Shown here: positions 55,022-64,000 of the stretch, piece after piece | Position numbering within the stretch: the first letter of the stretch is position 1 | How the letters are laid out: each line of letters opens with the position of its first letter | NCBI GenBank assembly: GCA_900465685.1 | Contig: UEGR01000007.1 | Location: 372,001 to 436,000, forward strand | Length of the DNA: 64,000 nucleotides | From: Hyphomicrobiales bacterium | GTDB taxonomy: Bacteria > Pseudomonadota > Alphaproteobacteria > Rhizobiales > Rhizobiaceae | Reading direction: 5' to 3' | Translations under genes and position numbers: made by a program | Notes under the pieces: generated by a model | The model's input: the letters and a program-made list of their open reading frames with translations, nothing else | Database searches by the model: none | Told to the model about the DNA's origin: nothing

Positions 55022-56541
55022 GACAGGGAAAACGCGTGCGCCCGTATTGGACCAAATCAGCCCTTATTGCCGCAAGCCTGACGCTCGCAGCGCAACCCTT
55101 CTTCGATGTGCCTGCCATGGCGGCGGGCGGTGTCGTCAAGGTCGGCACGCAGGGCCGCGCCCAGCGGATTGCACTTGGTCTCAACAAGTCGCTGGTGCTG
55201 GATCTGCCGCAGGACGCCTATGACGTGCTCGTCTCCAATCCGTCCATTGCGGATGCGGTCACGCGCACATCGCGCCGCATCTATCTGTTCGGCAAGCAGG
55301 TCGGGCAAACCAATATCTTCGTCTTCGGCCCGAATGGCGAACAAATCGCCTCCATCGATGTCGAAATCGAGCGCGATGTGAGCAGCATTTCGACACAGCT
55401 GAAACGCCTCATTCCCGGCTCGGATATCCGGGTTGAACTGATCAACGACAATGTGGTTCTCACTGGCACGGTTCAGACCCCTCAGGATTCGGCCCAAGCC
55501 GCAAAACTCGCCGGCCTTTTCGTCACCGGTGGTGAAGCAACCACCGGCCAGTATACTGCCACCGCTTCAGCTCCGACAGACGGCGGCGGCGTTGCAATCG
55601 ATAACCCCGATCAGCAGCGCCGTGTCAGTAAAATCGTCAACATGCTGACGATTGTCGGTGAAGACCAGGTCACGCTGAAGGTCACCGTTGCCGAAGTTAG
55701 CCGCACTGTCATGAAGCAGCTCGGCGTCAATATGCTTGGCCGCGGTACCAACAATGGCATTACCTATAGCGGCATTTCAGAAACCATCTCTGGCGCGATC
55801 GGCAACAATCTGTCCGATACCGGCTTCGGTCTCGCGACGAGCAGCTTCTCGGCCTATCTGCGGGCAATGGAATCAGCGGGCGTCATGAAGACGCTTGCTG
55901 AGCCGACCCTAACCGCTATCTCAGGCGAAAAGGCAGCCTTCAATGTCGGCGGCGAATACAATGTTTTGAACAGCGTCACTTATGATGACGACGGCAAGCG
56001 AACCAACCAGCTGGCCAAGATCGAATACGGCATCGGACTGGAATTCATGCCGGTGGTGCTCGGCCCGGGGCGCATCAGCCTGAAGATCAGAACGTCAGTG
56101 TCAGAACCAACGACCGAAAGCACCGGCATGGCTGCCAAGGCCGATGGCGTGGGCACAAGCCTCCTCTCGCTGCGCAAGCGCGTGGCGGACACCACGGTGG
56201 AACTGCCATCCGGCGGTTCGATGATGATCGGCGGCCTGATCCGCGATGAAGTGCGCCAGTCTGTTTCCGGCTTTCCGGGCCTCACCAAGATTCCCGTCCT
56301 CGGTGCGCTGTTTCGCAGCAAGGACTTCATCCGCAACGAATCGGAACTCGTGGTTATCGTGACGCCATATCTGGCTCGCCCGGTTGCGCGGCAGGCGCTT
56401 GCGCGTCCCGACGACAATCTCAATCCGGCCAGCGATGGCGCAGGTTACATTCTCGGCAAGGTCAACCGCGTTTACGGAACGATGGAGACCAAGCTGCCGC
56501 CCGGCCGTTACAACGGTGTTGTCGGGTATATCTACAAATGA
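55018..56541 (+). CDS. cpaC: Flp pilus secretin CpaC (RcpA)
   Basis: The 507-residue outer-membrane secretin has a signal peptide (ending AMA before AGGVV), the pilus formation N-terminal domain at about 40-125, a BON-like segment, and the secretin channel with VTLKVTVAEVSRTVMKQLG and VPVLGALFRSK-type sequence (here FPGLTKIPVLGALFRSKDF). It forms the gated pore through which the pilus exits. It overlaps cpaB and cpaD by four bases each. Confidence 0.95.
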   Translation: MRQGKRVRPYWTKSALIAASLTLAAQPFFDVPAMAAGGVVKVGTQGRAQRIALGLNKSLVLDLPQDAYDVLVSNPSIADAVTRTSRRIYLFGKQVGQTNIFVFGPNGEQIASIDVEIERDVSSISTQLKRLIPGSDIRVELINDNVVLTGTVQTPQDSAQAAKLAGLFVTGGEATTGQYTATASAPTDGGGVAIDNPDQQRRVSKIVNMLTIVGEDQVTLKVTVAEVSRTVMKQLGVNMLGRGTNNGITYSGISETISGAIGNNLSDTGFGLATSSFSAYLRAMESAGVMKTLAEPTLTAISGEKAAFNVGGEYNVLNSVTYDDDGKRTNQLAKIEYGIGLEFMPVVLGPGRISLKIRTSVSEPTTESTGMAAKADGVGTSLLSLRKRVADTTVELPSGGSMMIGGLIRDEVRQSVSGFPGLTKIPVLGALFRSKDFIRNESELVVIVTPYLARPVARQALARPDDNLNPASDGAGYILGKVNRVYGTMETKLPPGRYNGVVGYIYK

Positions 56542-57266
56542 GTGGGGAAACGGGCATGACAATTCGGGGCAACAGAGTTTCCATCACGCCGGTCTTGCTG
56601 GTCCTGTCGGTCGCTCTTCTGGCCGGTTGCGCCAACCGGCAGCATGTGACCGTCGGCGCATTGCCGGACGATTACCGCACCAATCATCCCATCACGATTG
56701 CCGAGCGCGAACAGGTGACCGACATTCCGGTCGGCAGCGCGGATAGCCGGCTCAACACCATGCAGCGCGGCATCATCGAGAGCGCGGTCGCCAACTACCG
56801 CTACAAGGGTTCGGGCATGGTCTATGTGCTTGTTCCTGCTGGAGCGCCCAATCAGGCCGCAGCCTATCGGTTAAGCACAGAAGTGGCGACAGCCTTGCGC
56901 AAAGGCGGCGTCAAGCAGACCAACATCGCCATAGAAAACTATCCCGTTTCGTCGCCGGATGCCGCAGCGCCAATCCGCATCAGCTATTATGCGATGACGG
57001 CGGGCACGACACCTTGCGGACGCTGGCCGGATGATGTTGCGACCACGCCGGAAAACAAGCATTACGAAAATTTCGGCTGTGCGATGCAGAACAATCTTGC
57101 GGCGCAAGTCGCCAATCCTGCCGATCTTCTTGGACCGCGCACTTCCTCTCCAATCGATTCCGACCGCACGACAGAACGCCTCAATGGCGATCAGGGCTAT
57201 ACCAAAATGTCGACTGCGCTGACGGATAACTGGAAGGAACCTCGCAGCGAACAGGCAAACTATTAA
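56538..57266 (+). CDS. cpaD: Flp pilus lipoprotein CpaD
   Basis: The 242-residue protein is a lipoprotein: VLLVLSVALLAGCANRQHV has lipobox LAGC, and CpaD family features follow (ISYYAMTAGTTPCGRWPDD, then NFGCAMQNNLAAQVANPADL). CpaD stabilises the secretin in the outer membrane. An alternative start MTIRGNRV at 56556 exists. It overlaps cpaC by four bases and precedes cpaE by nine. Confidence 0.93.
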   Translation: MSGETGMTIRGNRVSITPVLLVLSVALLAGCANRQHVTVGALPDDYRTNHPITIAEREQVTDIPVGSADSRLNTMQRGIIESAVANYRYKGSGMVYVLVPAGAPNQAAAYRLSTEVATALRKGGVKQTNIAIENYPVSSPDAAAPIRISYYAMTAGTTPCGRWPDDVATTPENKHYENFGCAMQNNLAAQVANPADLLGPRTSSPIDSDRTTERLNGDQGYTKMSTALTDNWKEPRSEQANY

Positions 57267-57275
57267 GAGGGCGCC

Positions 57276-58559
57276 ATGACAGATATCGCCTTCGAACCAG
57301 AAGCCGGCAGCGACCTTGCCGAACACCGCGCGCCGATTATGCTGGAAAATGTGCGGCCAATCCCGCGCATTTCCATCCAGGCCTTTTGTGAAAACGAAAG
57401 CGTTGCCATTCCCATCGAGCGCGCTGGCAATGACCGGCGCATGGCCAAGACCCATCTGAAAGTCTCGCCGGGCGGCATAGAGGCCGCTATCGACTTCTAT
57501 CAGACGGCCTCGACGCCCAATCTGATCATCGTCGAATCGTCATCGGAACCGAATGTTCTGCTCGATGAACTCCGGCGCCTGTCGGAAGTCTGCGACCCGG
57601 GCTCAAAGGTACTCGTCGTCGGGCATTCCAACGAAGTCTGGCTCTATCGCGAATTGCTGCGCCGCGGCGTGTCGGAATATATCGTCGCGCCCGTGTCGCT
57701 GGCCGATGTTCTGGCCATCGTCTCGTCGATCTTTCTCGATCCGGGTGCCGAGCCGCTTGGACGCTCCATCGCCTTTATCGGCGCCAAGGGCGGTGTCGGC
57801 GCATCGACCATCGCTCATAATGTCGCCTGGTCGATCTCGCATCTGTTCCGGCACGACGTCGTTCTCGCAGACATGGATTTGCCTTTCGGCACGGCCAACA
57901 TCAATTTCGATCAGGACCCGACGCTCGGCATAGCCGACGCCGTGTTTTCTCCGGAACGCGTGGATGAGGTCTATCTCGACCGCCTGCTGGTGCAATATGG
58001 CGAACATCTCTCGATTCTTGCCGCACCATCCAGTCTGGAGCGCACCTTCGATTTTCAAGAGGATGCGTTCTCCGAAATAATCGACGTTGCCCAGCGCACC
58101 TCGCCACTGATCGTTCTCGATCTCGCGCATGGCTGGAACGGCTGGACCCGCACCACATTGATGCGGGCGGATGAAGTGGTGATCGTGGCTGCACCCGATC
58201 TTGCCAATCTGCGCAATACGAAAAACCTGCTCGATACGCTGGCGCAATTGCGTCCCAACGATCTGAAGCCGCATCTGGTGCTCAATCAGGTCGGGGTTCC
58301 GAAGCGCCCCGAAATCGCGCTGTCGGATTTCTCCGAACCGCTCGGCATCGATCCGATTGCGGCCATCGAATTCGAGCCGCAGCTTTTCGGCAATGCCGCC
58401 AATACCGGACGCATGATCGCGGAAACCAGCCCGGAAAGCCCGGTTTCTGCAACCATCACGCATATAGCGCATGTGCTGACGGGGCGCGCGGATGTCCAGC
58501 CGCGCAAGAAGAATGGCATCTCCGGTCTTCTAGGCAAATTCGCGCGCAAGACGAAGTAA
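57276..58559 (+). CDS. cpaE: Pilus assembly ATPase CpaE/TadZ
   Basis: The 427-residue MinD/ParA-like protein has an N-terminal receiver-like domain (about 60-160) and a C-terminal ATPase domain whose deviant Walker A is AKGGVGASTIAHNVAW. ADMDLPFGTANINFD is the switch region. TadZ proteins mark the site of pilus assembly at the cell pole. Position between cpaD and cpaF is standard. Confidence 0.94.
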   Translation: MTDIAFEPEAGSDLAEHRAPIMLENVRPIPRISIQAFCENESVAIPIERAGNDRRMAKTHLKVSPGGIEAAIDFYQTASTPNLIIVESSSEPNVLLDELRRLSEVCDPGSKVLVVGHSNEVWLYRELLRRGVSEYIVAPVSLADVLAIVSSIFLDPGAEPLGRSIAFIGAKGGVGASTIAHNVAWSISHLFRHDVVLADMDLPFGTANINFDQDPTLGIADAVFSPERVDEVYLDRLLVQYGEHLSILAAPSSLERTFDFQEDAFSEIIDVAQRTSPLIVLDLAHGWNGWTRTTLMRADEVVIVAAPDLANLRNTKNLLDTLAQLRPNDLKPHLVLNQVGVPKRPEIALSDFSEPLGIDPIAAIEFEPQLFGNAANTGRMIAETSPESPVSATITHIAHVLTGRADVQPRKKNGISGLLGKFARKTK

Positions 58560-58571
58560 CGGCGGAAAATC

Positions 58572-60026
58572 ATGTTCGGCAAAAGAGGCAACGATTCAGG
58601 AAGCAAACAGGACGGCAGCATTGCGAAAGCAATCGCGCCCCAGCCTGTGCAGCGCACGGAGCCCGTTCAGCCGTCCCGTATGCAGGCCGCCGTTCCCAAC
58701 ACGCCAGCGAGACCCGCAGCCGCGGCCAGCAGCGGACGTGAGAAGAACGAAGGCTATTACGACACCAAAGCGCAGGTCTTTTCGGCCCTGATCGATACAA
58801 TCGACCTGTCGCAGCTTTCACGCATGGCGCCCGATACGGCCCGCGAAGAAATCCGCGATATCGTCAATGATATCATTGCGATCAAGAACTTCGTCATGTC
58901 GATTGCCGAGCAGGAAGAACTGCTCGACGACATTTGCAACGACGTCCTCGGTTACGGTCCGCTGGAGCCTTTGCTTGCCCGCGACGACATTGCCGATATC
59001 ATGGTCAACGGCTCGCGCCGTACCTATATCGAAGTCGACGGCATGGTGCAGGAAACGGGGATTCGTTTTCGCGACAACCAGCAACTTCTCAATATCTGCC
59101 AGCGCATCGTCAGCCAGGTCGGCAGACGCGTCGACGAATCGAGCCCGATCTGCGATGCGCGCCTGCCGGACGGCTCGCGCGTCAACGTCATCGCCTCGCC
59201 GTTGTCGCTCGACGGCCCGACACTGACCATTCGTAAATTCCGCAAGGACAAGCTGACACTCGACCAGCTGGTGCGCTTCGGTGCGATCTCCAATGCCGGT
59301 GCGGAATTGTTGCAGATCATCAGCCGCGTGCGCTGCAATGTCATCATTTCCGGTGGTACGGGTTCCGGCAAAACCACGCTGTTGAACTGCCTCACCCGCT
59401 ATATCGACACGCATGAACGCATCATCACCTGCGAAGATTCCGCCGAACTGCAATTGCAGCAGCCGCATGTGGTACGCCTCGAAACCCGCCCGCCCAATCT
59501 GGAAGGCGAAGGCGAAGTGACGATGCGCGATCTGGTCAAAAACTGCCTGCGTATGCGGCCTGAGCGAATCATCGTCGGCGAAGTGCGCGGACCCGAAGTG
59601 TTCGATCTGTTGCAGGCCATGAATACTGGCCATGACGGCTCGATGGGCACGATCCACTCCAACAGCCCGCGTGAATGCCTGAGCCGTATGGAAGCCATGA
59701 TCGCCATGGGCGGCTATACGCTGCCGCAAAAGACCGTGCGCGAAATTCTGGTCAACTCGATCGATATCATCATTCAGGCCGCGCGACTGCGTGACGGTTC
59801 GCGTCGCATCACCCATGTGACGGAAGTGGTGGGGCTGGAAGGCGACGTCATCATCACCCAGGATCTGATGCTTTACGACATCAAGGGGGAGGATGCATCA
59901 GGCCGCATTCTCGGCACGCACAGCTCGACCGGCATTGGCCGCCCGGCCTTCTGGGACCGCGCGCGCTACTACAATGAAGACAGCCGCCTCGCCTCTGTTC
60001 TCGACAGTATGGAGAGCGTCGACTGA
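58572..60026 (+). CDS. cpaF: Pilus assembly ATPase CpaF/TadA
   Basis: The 484-residue secretion ATPase powers Flp pilus extension and possibly retraction. Walker A is [15 protein letters not shown], the Asp box [13 protein letters not shown], Walker [17 protein letters not shown], and the His box [16 protein letters not shown]. The first 60 residues are a low-complexity Pro/Ala/Gln region. The stop overlaps the tadB start by one base. Confidence 0.96.
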   Translation: MFGKRGNDSGSKQDGSIAKAIAPQPVQRTEPVQPSRMQAAVPNTPARPAAAASSGREKNEGYYDTKAQVFSALIDTIDLSQLSRMAPDTAREEIRDIVNDIIAIKNFVMSIAEQEELLDDICNDVLGYGPLEPLLARDDIADIMVNGSRRTYIEVDGMVQETGIRFRDNQQLLNICQRIVSQVGRRVDESSPICDARLPDGSRVNVIASPLSLDGPTLTIRKFRKDKLTLDQLVRFGAISNAGAELLQIISRVRCNVIISGGTGSGKTTLLNCLTRYIDTHERIITCEDSAELQLQQPHVVRLETRPPNLEGEGEVTMRDLVKNCLRMRPERIIVGEVRGPEVFDLLQAMNTGHDGSMGTIHSNSPRECLSRMEAMIAMGGYTLPQKTVREILVNSIDIIIQAARLRDGSRRITHVTEVVGLEGDVIITQDLMLYDIKGEDASGRILGTHSSTGIGRPAFWDRARYYNEDSRLASVLDSMESVD

Positions 60027-61036
60027 TGACCGCCTCACCTGTCAGCATTCTGATTTTCATTCTTCTGGCGGTGGTTGCCTGTGCCGCGCTGGCTTACGTG
60101 CTGTTCTACGACAGGCTGGCCAGCAAGGACCCCGCCTCGCGGCGGCTGGAAACCGTGCGCAACTATGCAGAACGCAGCGTCACCCGCAGTGAGCGGGACA
60201 AGAACACCGATATTCAGAAACGCCGCAAGCAATTGCAGGACAATATCAAGGATCTTGAAGCACGCCAGAAGCAGCGCGAGAAAAATCAGAAATACCCGCC
60301 GCTGCGTATCATGCTAACGCAGGCGGGACTGAGCATTACGCTGCGCCAATTCTATATTTATTCCGGCGCGACGGCCTTTGCCGGACTTCTGATCGGTTTT
60401 ATCTTCGGTCTTCCTTTGTTGCTTCTTCCGGGCATTGCCATTGCCTGCTTTTTCGGCCTGCCCCGCTGGTTCGTGCTGCAAAAACGCAAGCGTCGCCTGA
60501 AGAAGTTTCTGGAAGAATTTCCAAACGCCCTCGACGTTATCGTTCGTGCGACACGGGCAGGCCTGCCGCTCAATGACGGGCTGCGCCTGATTGCCAGCGA
60601 AGCACTGGAGCCGGTTAAAGGCGAATTCAAGAAAGTTGTCGAAGCCCAGCAGATGGGCCTGTCGATACCGGAAGCTGTTGGCAAGATGCCAGACAGCATG
60701 CCTTGCCCTGAAACCAATTTCTTCGCCATCGTGATCCAGATTCAGTCTCAGGCCGGCGGCAATCTTTCTGAAGCACTGAACAATCTCTCCAAGGTACTGC
60801 GTGACCGCAAGAAGATGAAAGCCAAGGTCGATGCGCTGTCCATGGAAGCAAAGGCCTCTGCCGCAATCATCGGTGCGCTGCCGATCATCGTCATGGTGCT
60901 CGTCTATCTGACCAGCCCGCAATATATGACGCTGCTCTTCACCTCATCGACCGGCCATATGCTGCTGGGGATCGCTGTCGTTTTGATGGGTACCGGTATT
61001 TTCATCATGAAAAACATGATCAATTTCGATATGTGA
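60026..61036 (+). CDS. tadB: Tad pilus inner-membrane platform protein TadB
   Basis: The 336-residue protein has an N-terminal helix, a charged cytoplasmic region rich in Arg/Lys/Gln (about 40-90), and a GspF/T2SSF domain (FPNALDVIVRATRAGLPLND, then FFAIVIQIQSQAGGNLSEAL). It forms the inner-membrane platform with TadC. The TGATG junction couples it to cpaF. Confidence 0.94.
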   Translation: MTASPVSILIFILLAVVACAALAYVLFYDRLASKDPASRRLETVRNYAERSVTRSERDKNTDIQKRRKQLQDNIKDLEARQKQREKNQKYPPLRIMLTQAGLSITLRQFYIYSGATAFAGLLIGFIFGLPLLLLPGIAIACFFGLPRWFVLQKRKRRLKKFLEEFPNALDVIVRATRAGLPLNDGLRLIASEALEPVKGEFKKVVEAQQMGLSIPEAVGKMPDSMPCPETNFFAIVIQIQSQAGGNLSEALNNLSKVLRDRKKMKAKVDALSMEAKASAAIIGALPIIVMVLVYLTSPQYMTLLFTSSTGHMLLGIAVVLMGTGIFIMKNMINFDM

Positions 61037-61046
61037 GGCGCAGACC

Positions 61047-62048
61047 ATGTTTTCTCTCCTCATCGAAAGACTGACAGACCCGCAATTCCTGATCGCCATG
61101 CTGATCACGATTGCGGTTTTTGCCGCCATCGTCACCGTACTCTTGCCGATACTCAGCACCAGCATCCTGAAATCGCGCATGAAGTCGGTCGCCACCGAAC
61201 GCGAGGCGATCCGGTCTCGCGAGCGCGCGCGGTTGGCAGCGGAAAACGACCGGCGCAACAGCCTGCGACACCAGCAGAAGCAGGGCATTCGCGATTTCGT
61301 GGAAAGGCTCGACCTGAAAAAGGCGCTGGCCGACGAAAAGACGATTGCCGCGCTCAGAACTGCCGGTTTTCGCGGGCAGAACCCGCTCAACATCTTCCTG
61401 TTCATGCGTTTCGTGCTGCCTTTCGGCGCGATGACGCTGGCTGGCTTCTATATCTTCGTGCTCGGCAATATGCCGGAACATTCCTTCTTCGTCCGACTTC
61501 TGGTCTGCATTATCGCCGGTTATATCGGCTTCTATGCGCCCAACCTCTATGTTTCCAACAAGGCCGCCAAGCGCAAGCAGTCTATCCGCCGCGCCTGGCC
61601 GGATGCGCTGGATCTGATGCTGATCTGCGTGGAATCCGGCATGTCTGTCGAAGCAGCCTTTCGCAAGGTGGCCGACGAAATCGGCATACAGTCTGTGGAG
61701 CTGGCGGAAGAACTGATGCTCACCAATGCGGAACTGTCATTCCTGCCTGAACGGCGTCAGGCCTATGACAATCTCGCGATGCGCACGGGCGTCGATCAGG
61801 TGAAATCGGTATCGCAAGCACTCATTCAGGCCGAGCGCTACGGTACGCCCGTCTCGCAAGCGCTTCGAACACTTTCTCAGGAAAGCCGCGATCTGCGTAT
61901 GCTGGAGGCGGAAAAGAAAGCGGCGGCCTTGCCGCCGAAACTCACCGTGCCGATGATCGTCTTCTTCCTGCCGGTGCTGTTTATCGTCATTCTCGGCCCG
62001 GCGTTCATCCAGCTTAGCGCGCAAGGCGGGTTCTTCGGCGGGCACTGA
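61047..62048 (+). CDS. tadC: Tad pilus inner-membrane platform protein TadC
   Basis: The 333-residue T2SSF-domain protein has helices at about 8-28, 118-170 and 300-330, with WPDALDLMLICVESGMSVEA and QALIQAERYGTPVSQALRTL as family motifs. It pairs with TadB. It ends the plus-strand operon and converges with tadD 44 bases away; no clear hairpin terminator is visible between them. Confidence 0.94.
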   Translation: MFSLLIERLTDPQFLIAMLITIAVFAAIVTVLLPILSTSILKSRMKSVATEREAIRSRERARLAAENDRRNSLRHQQKQGIRDFVERLDLKKALADEKTIAALRTAGFRGQNPLNIFLFMRFVLPFGAMTLAGFYIFVLGNMPEHSFFVRLLVCIIAGYIGFYAPNLYVSNKAAKRKQSIRRAWPDALDLMLICVESGMSVEAAFRKVADEIGIQSVELAEELMLTNAELSFLPERRQAYDNLAMRTGVDQVKSVSQALIQAERYGTPVSQALRTLSQESRDLRMLEAEKKAAALPPKLTVPMIVFFLPVLFIVILGPAFIQLSAQGGFFGGH

Positions 62049-62092
62049 TCGCCGCCGCCGAAAAAAGCCAAAACAAAGCATGCGATGTCGTG

Positions 62093-62899
62093 TCAGCCCT
62101 TCGGCTTGTCCTTGAGCATGTTCCAGGAATTCTGCTGCGCCATCATGGAGCGCAGATAATCCGTGTTGGCCTTGGCCTGCTGCGGCGAAAGCTCCTGCGC
62201 GGCAATCGTTTCAGCTTCCTGAAAACGCCCCTGCAAGCCGACCGAAAGCGCCAGATTCTGGCGGACGCGGCTGTCTGCTCCGGGTAGCACAGATGCCTGC
62301 CGGAAATAGTTTTCCGCCGTCTTGGAATCGCCGGCCAGAAGATAGGACATGCCCATATTGGAGAGGATCGACGGCTCGCCCGGCTTGATCTGTAGCGCCT
62401 TCTGATACATGGCGCGGGCCTGATCGCGGTTGCCCATCTGGTCGAGAATAGCGCCTTCGGCGGATACGAGCTTCCAGTCCGGATAGGCCGGATCTTGCGC
62501 ACGGCGGATTGCATCGAGCGCGGTGTCGAACTGACCCGCACCGGCAAGCGCCTTGCCATAGGCTGCGAGAACCTGCTGATCCTTCGGATAGGTGATGACC
62601 AGCGCGCGCATGACGGCGAGAGCCTGATCGTTGCGTCCCAGACGGGTCAGGGCGCTGGCATAATTGAGCGCGGTGCCACGGTCCTTGGGATTGCGCTCAT
62701 ATTGCGCGCCAAGACGGCCTACCATTGCGGCAAGCTGTGCATCGTTCATGTGATCGAAAGTGGCAGCGGTTTCGACACGTCGCACCGAACCTGTGGTGGT
62801 GCGGTCTACCGTGTTGCAGCCGGTGAGGACGAGCGCTGAAAGGACAGAAGCCACGCCAAGGCGGAAACCAGCGCCGCCCATTAACCCCAAGTTGAGCAT
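62093..62899 (-). CDS. tadD: Tetratricopeptide lipoprotein TadD
   Basis: The 268-residue lipoprotein starts behind GGAGG (62899); the signal ends with lipobox LTGC. TPR repeats follow, such as LNYASALTRLGRNDQALAVM and MYQKALQIKPGEPSILSNMG. TadD is a periplasmic or outer-membrane factor for Flp pili, thought to act in secretin assembly. It is transcribed toward tadC, opposite to the main operon, from a spacer holding the GTTAACC inverted repeat. Confidence 0.9.
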   Translation of the reverse strand: MLNLGLMGGAGFRLGVASVLSALVLTGCNTVDRTTTGSVRRVETAATFDHMNDAQLAAMVGRLGAQYERNPKDRGTALNYASALTRLGRNDQALAVMRALVITYPKDQQVLAAYGKALAGAGQFDTALDAIRRAQDPAYPDWKLVSAEGAILDQMGNRDQARAMYQKALQIKPGEPSILSNMGMSYLLAGDSKTAENYFRQASVLPGADSRVRQNLALSVGLQGRFQEAETIAAQELSPQQAKANTDYLRSMMAQQNSWNMLKDKPKG

Positions 62900-62978
62900 C
62901 CCGCCTCCATATGCGGCCGGACATTGCATACCGAATGCCCCAGCCCCTCAAGCCCGATTTCTCCTTCATCAATAATCC

Positions 62979-63001
62979 GTTAACCCTAATGATTGGTTAA
63001 C
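62979..63001. promoter_or_regulatory. Inverted repeat GTTAACC-N9-GGTTAAC between tadD and the peptidase gene
   Basis: A perfect dyad of 7-base arms in the divergent spacer. Each arm contains TTAACC, the CtrA half-site core, but the two are spaced 13 bases apart rather than seven, so the binder is uncertain. Confidence 0.45.
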
Positions 63002-63099
63002 GAGCCTTGCATGCACCCGTTTCCAAACGAGGCGAAGCGTTCTATCTGTTTTCAAAACTGCCTTGATCGGCCCAATCTGCCTTGGTGAGAAAGAGTGCC

Positions 63100-64000
63100 A
63101 TGTCTGTCGAAATCATTGCCCAAAAGTCGGAACAAAGCCGTCCAATCTGGTTTACGAAAAAGGGAAAGCTGGAAGAAAACACGCTTCCGGCTCCTGTGAC
63201 TGGCTGGGCGAAAGCCCATGATTTCGACGGAGAAGCGGGCAAGGTTCTGGTTCTGCCGGGACCGGACGGTGCGATCTCCGGCGCGCTGTTCGGCATTGGC
63301 GACGGCCTCAAAGGCGGCCAGTCGCAACTGCTTGCTGGCAAACTCGCACGCAGCTTGCCGGAAGGTGACTGGCATTTCGAAAATGCGGACGACGATGCCG
63401 CGCTCGCGGCGCTCGCCTTCCTGATGGGCGGCTATAATTTTTCGCGCTACCGCAATGCGAATGGCAAGACAATCCGCCTTGCTTTGCCGGACGGCGTGAA
63501 TGAAGCCGAGACGAAGCGCATCGCCGCTGCGGTGATACTCACGCGTGATCTGATCAATACGCCGACCAACGATATGGGCCCGGACGCACTGGAAAACGCC
63601 GCGCGCGCACTGGCAAGCGAACATAAGGCGGAAATCAGTATCACGGAAGGCGAAGCTCTTCTGGAACGAAACTTCCCGATGATCCATGCGGTCGGGCGTG
63701 CGGGAGCGATTGCGCCACGTCTGATCGACATCACATGGGGCAAGGAAAACGATCCGAAAGTCACGCTGGTCGGCAAAGGTGTCTGCTTCGATACGGGTGG
63801 CCTCGACATCAAGCCCGCAAGCGGCATGCTGCTGATGAAAAAGGACATGGGCGGCGCTGCCAATGTGCTCGGCCTTGCCTCCATCGTCATGGACGCGAAA
63901 CTACCGGTGCGGCTGCGCGTCTTGATCCCGGCGGTTGAAAATTCGATTGCCGGAAATGCCTTCCGTCCGGGCGACGTCCTGCAAAGCCGCAAGGGACTGA
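63100..64000 (+). CDS. Leucyl aminopeptidase family protein (M17), partial at the window edge
   Basis: The visible 300 residues begin MSVEIIAQKSEQSRPIWF and continue past base 64000. The M17 metallopeptidase domain is under way: RDLINTPTNDMGPDALE and GKGVCFDTGGLDIKPASGML, the metal-ligand region with the lysine and aspartate, followed by MKKDMGGAANVLGLA. It removes N-terminal residues from peptides in the cytoplasm. The active-site arginine region lies beyond the edge. It starts across a 200-base spacer from tadD. Confidence 0.9.
   Translation, partial: MSVEIIAQKSEQSRPIWFTKKGKLEENTLPAPVTGWAKAHDFDGEAGKVLVLPGPDGAISGALFGIGDGLKGGQSQLLAGKLARSLPEGDWHFENADDDAALAALAFLMGGYNFSRYRNANGKTIRLALPDGVNEAETKRIAAAVILTRDLINTPTNDMGPDALENAARALASEHKAEISITEGEALLERNFPMIHAVGRAGAIAPRLIDITWGKENDPKVTLVGKGVCFDTGGLDIKPASGMLLMKKDMGGAANVLGLASIVMDAKLPVRLRVLIPAVENSIAGNAFRPGDVLQSRKGL

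Overview
The window is chromosomal DNA from an alphaproteobacterium of the order Rhizobiales. It is most likely a member of the Brucellaceae (Ochrobactrum/Brucella). The evidence is the gene content and style of the proteins: an Omp25/Omp31-type outer-membrane protein, a class II AroA of the Agrobacterium CP4 type, a TIGR02300-type acidic protein, a Rhizobiales-style DnaX, CtrA-type and GANTC sites, and palindromic intergenic repeats of the Rhizobiales kind. Species cannot be fixed from the sequence alone. Coding density is high and no prophage, insertion sequence, integrase or CRISPR array was seen.

Layout. 1-5.6 kb: cyoA (quinol oxidase subunit II), a molybdopterin-binding protein that seems to lack its usual second domain, a Dabb protein, a 66-residue protein behind a perfect CtrA-type site, a membrane-anchored tyrosine/dual-specificity phosphatase, and a branched-chain amino-acid binding protein. 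5.9-14.6 kb: a leucine/isovalerate degradation operon (acetoacetyl-CoA synthetase, isovaleryl-CoA dehydrogenase, both methylcrotonyl-CoA carboxylase subunits, HMG-CoA lyase, methylglutaconyl-CoA hydratase), which carries leucine to acetyl-CoA and acetoacetate. 14.7-22.9 kb: a frameshifted acyltransferase, tRNA-Ala(GGC), a TIGR02300 protein, aroA-cmk, rpsA, a phosphotransferase-fold protein, and an Omp25-like barrel protein in a very AT-rich pocket. 23-33.5 kb: a YeiH transporter divergent from a LysR regulator, a lytic transglycosylase, the dnaX-ybaB-recR group with the SRP RNA upstream, a HIT protein, nudC, pheA, kdsB and a membrane-anchored cytochrome c. 33.6-42.3 kb: the Yej peptide ABC transporter with two tandem binding proteins, then a GhrA-type reductase.

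42.4-51.3 kb is the replication and repair block, all on the minus strand: mutM, an enoyl-CoA hydratase, rpsT, dnaA, dnaN, recF, moeB and a GNAT acetyltransferase. The 0.88 kb upstream of dnaA has a CtrA full site, five GANTC methylation sites and one perfect DnaA box, which suggests cell-cycle control of dnaA. 51.4-62.9 kb is a nearly complete tad/cpa locus for Flp (type IVb) pili: flp, cpaA-F, tadB, tadC and tadD, with two TadE/G-like minor pilins and a small secretin-N-domain protein on the opposite strand. A leucyl aminopeptidase runs off the right edge.

The points most worth a second look are the CtrA/GANTC/DnaA-box architecture, the miniature inverted-repeat elements sitting exactly at stop codons in the dnaA-dnaN-recF and ybaB-recR spacers, the one-base frameshift in the acyltransferase, the truncated molybdopterin protein beside a palindromic repeat, and the glycine at the glyphosate-determining position of a CP4-type AroA. 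No wholly new multigene system was recognised.
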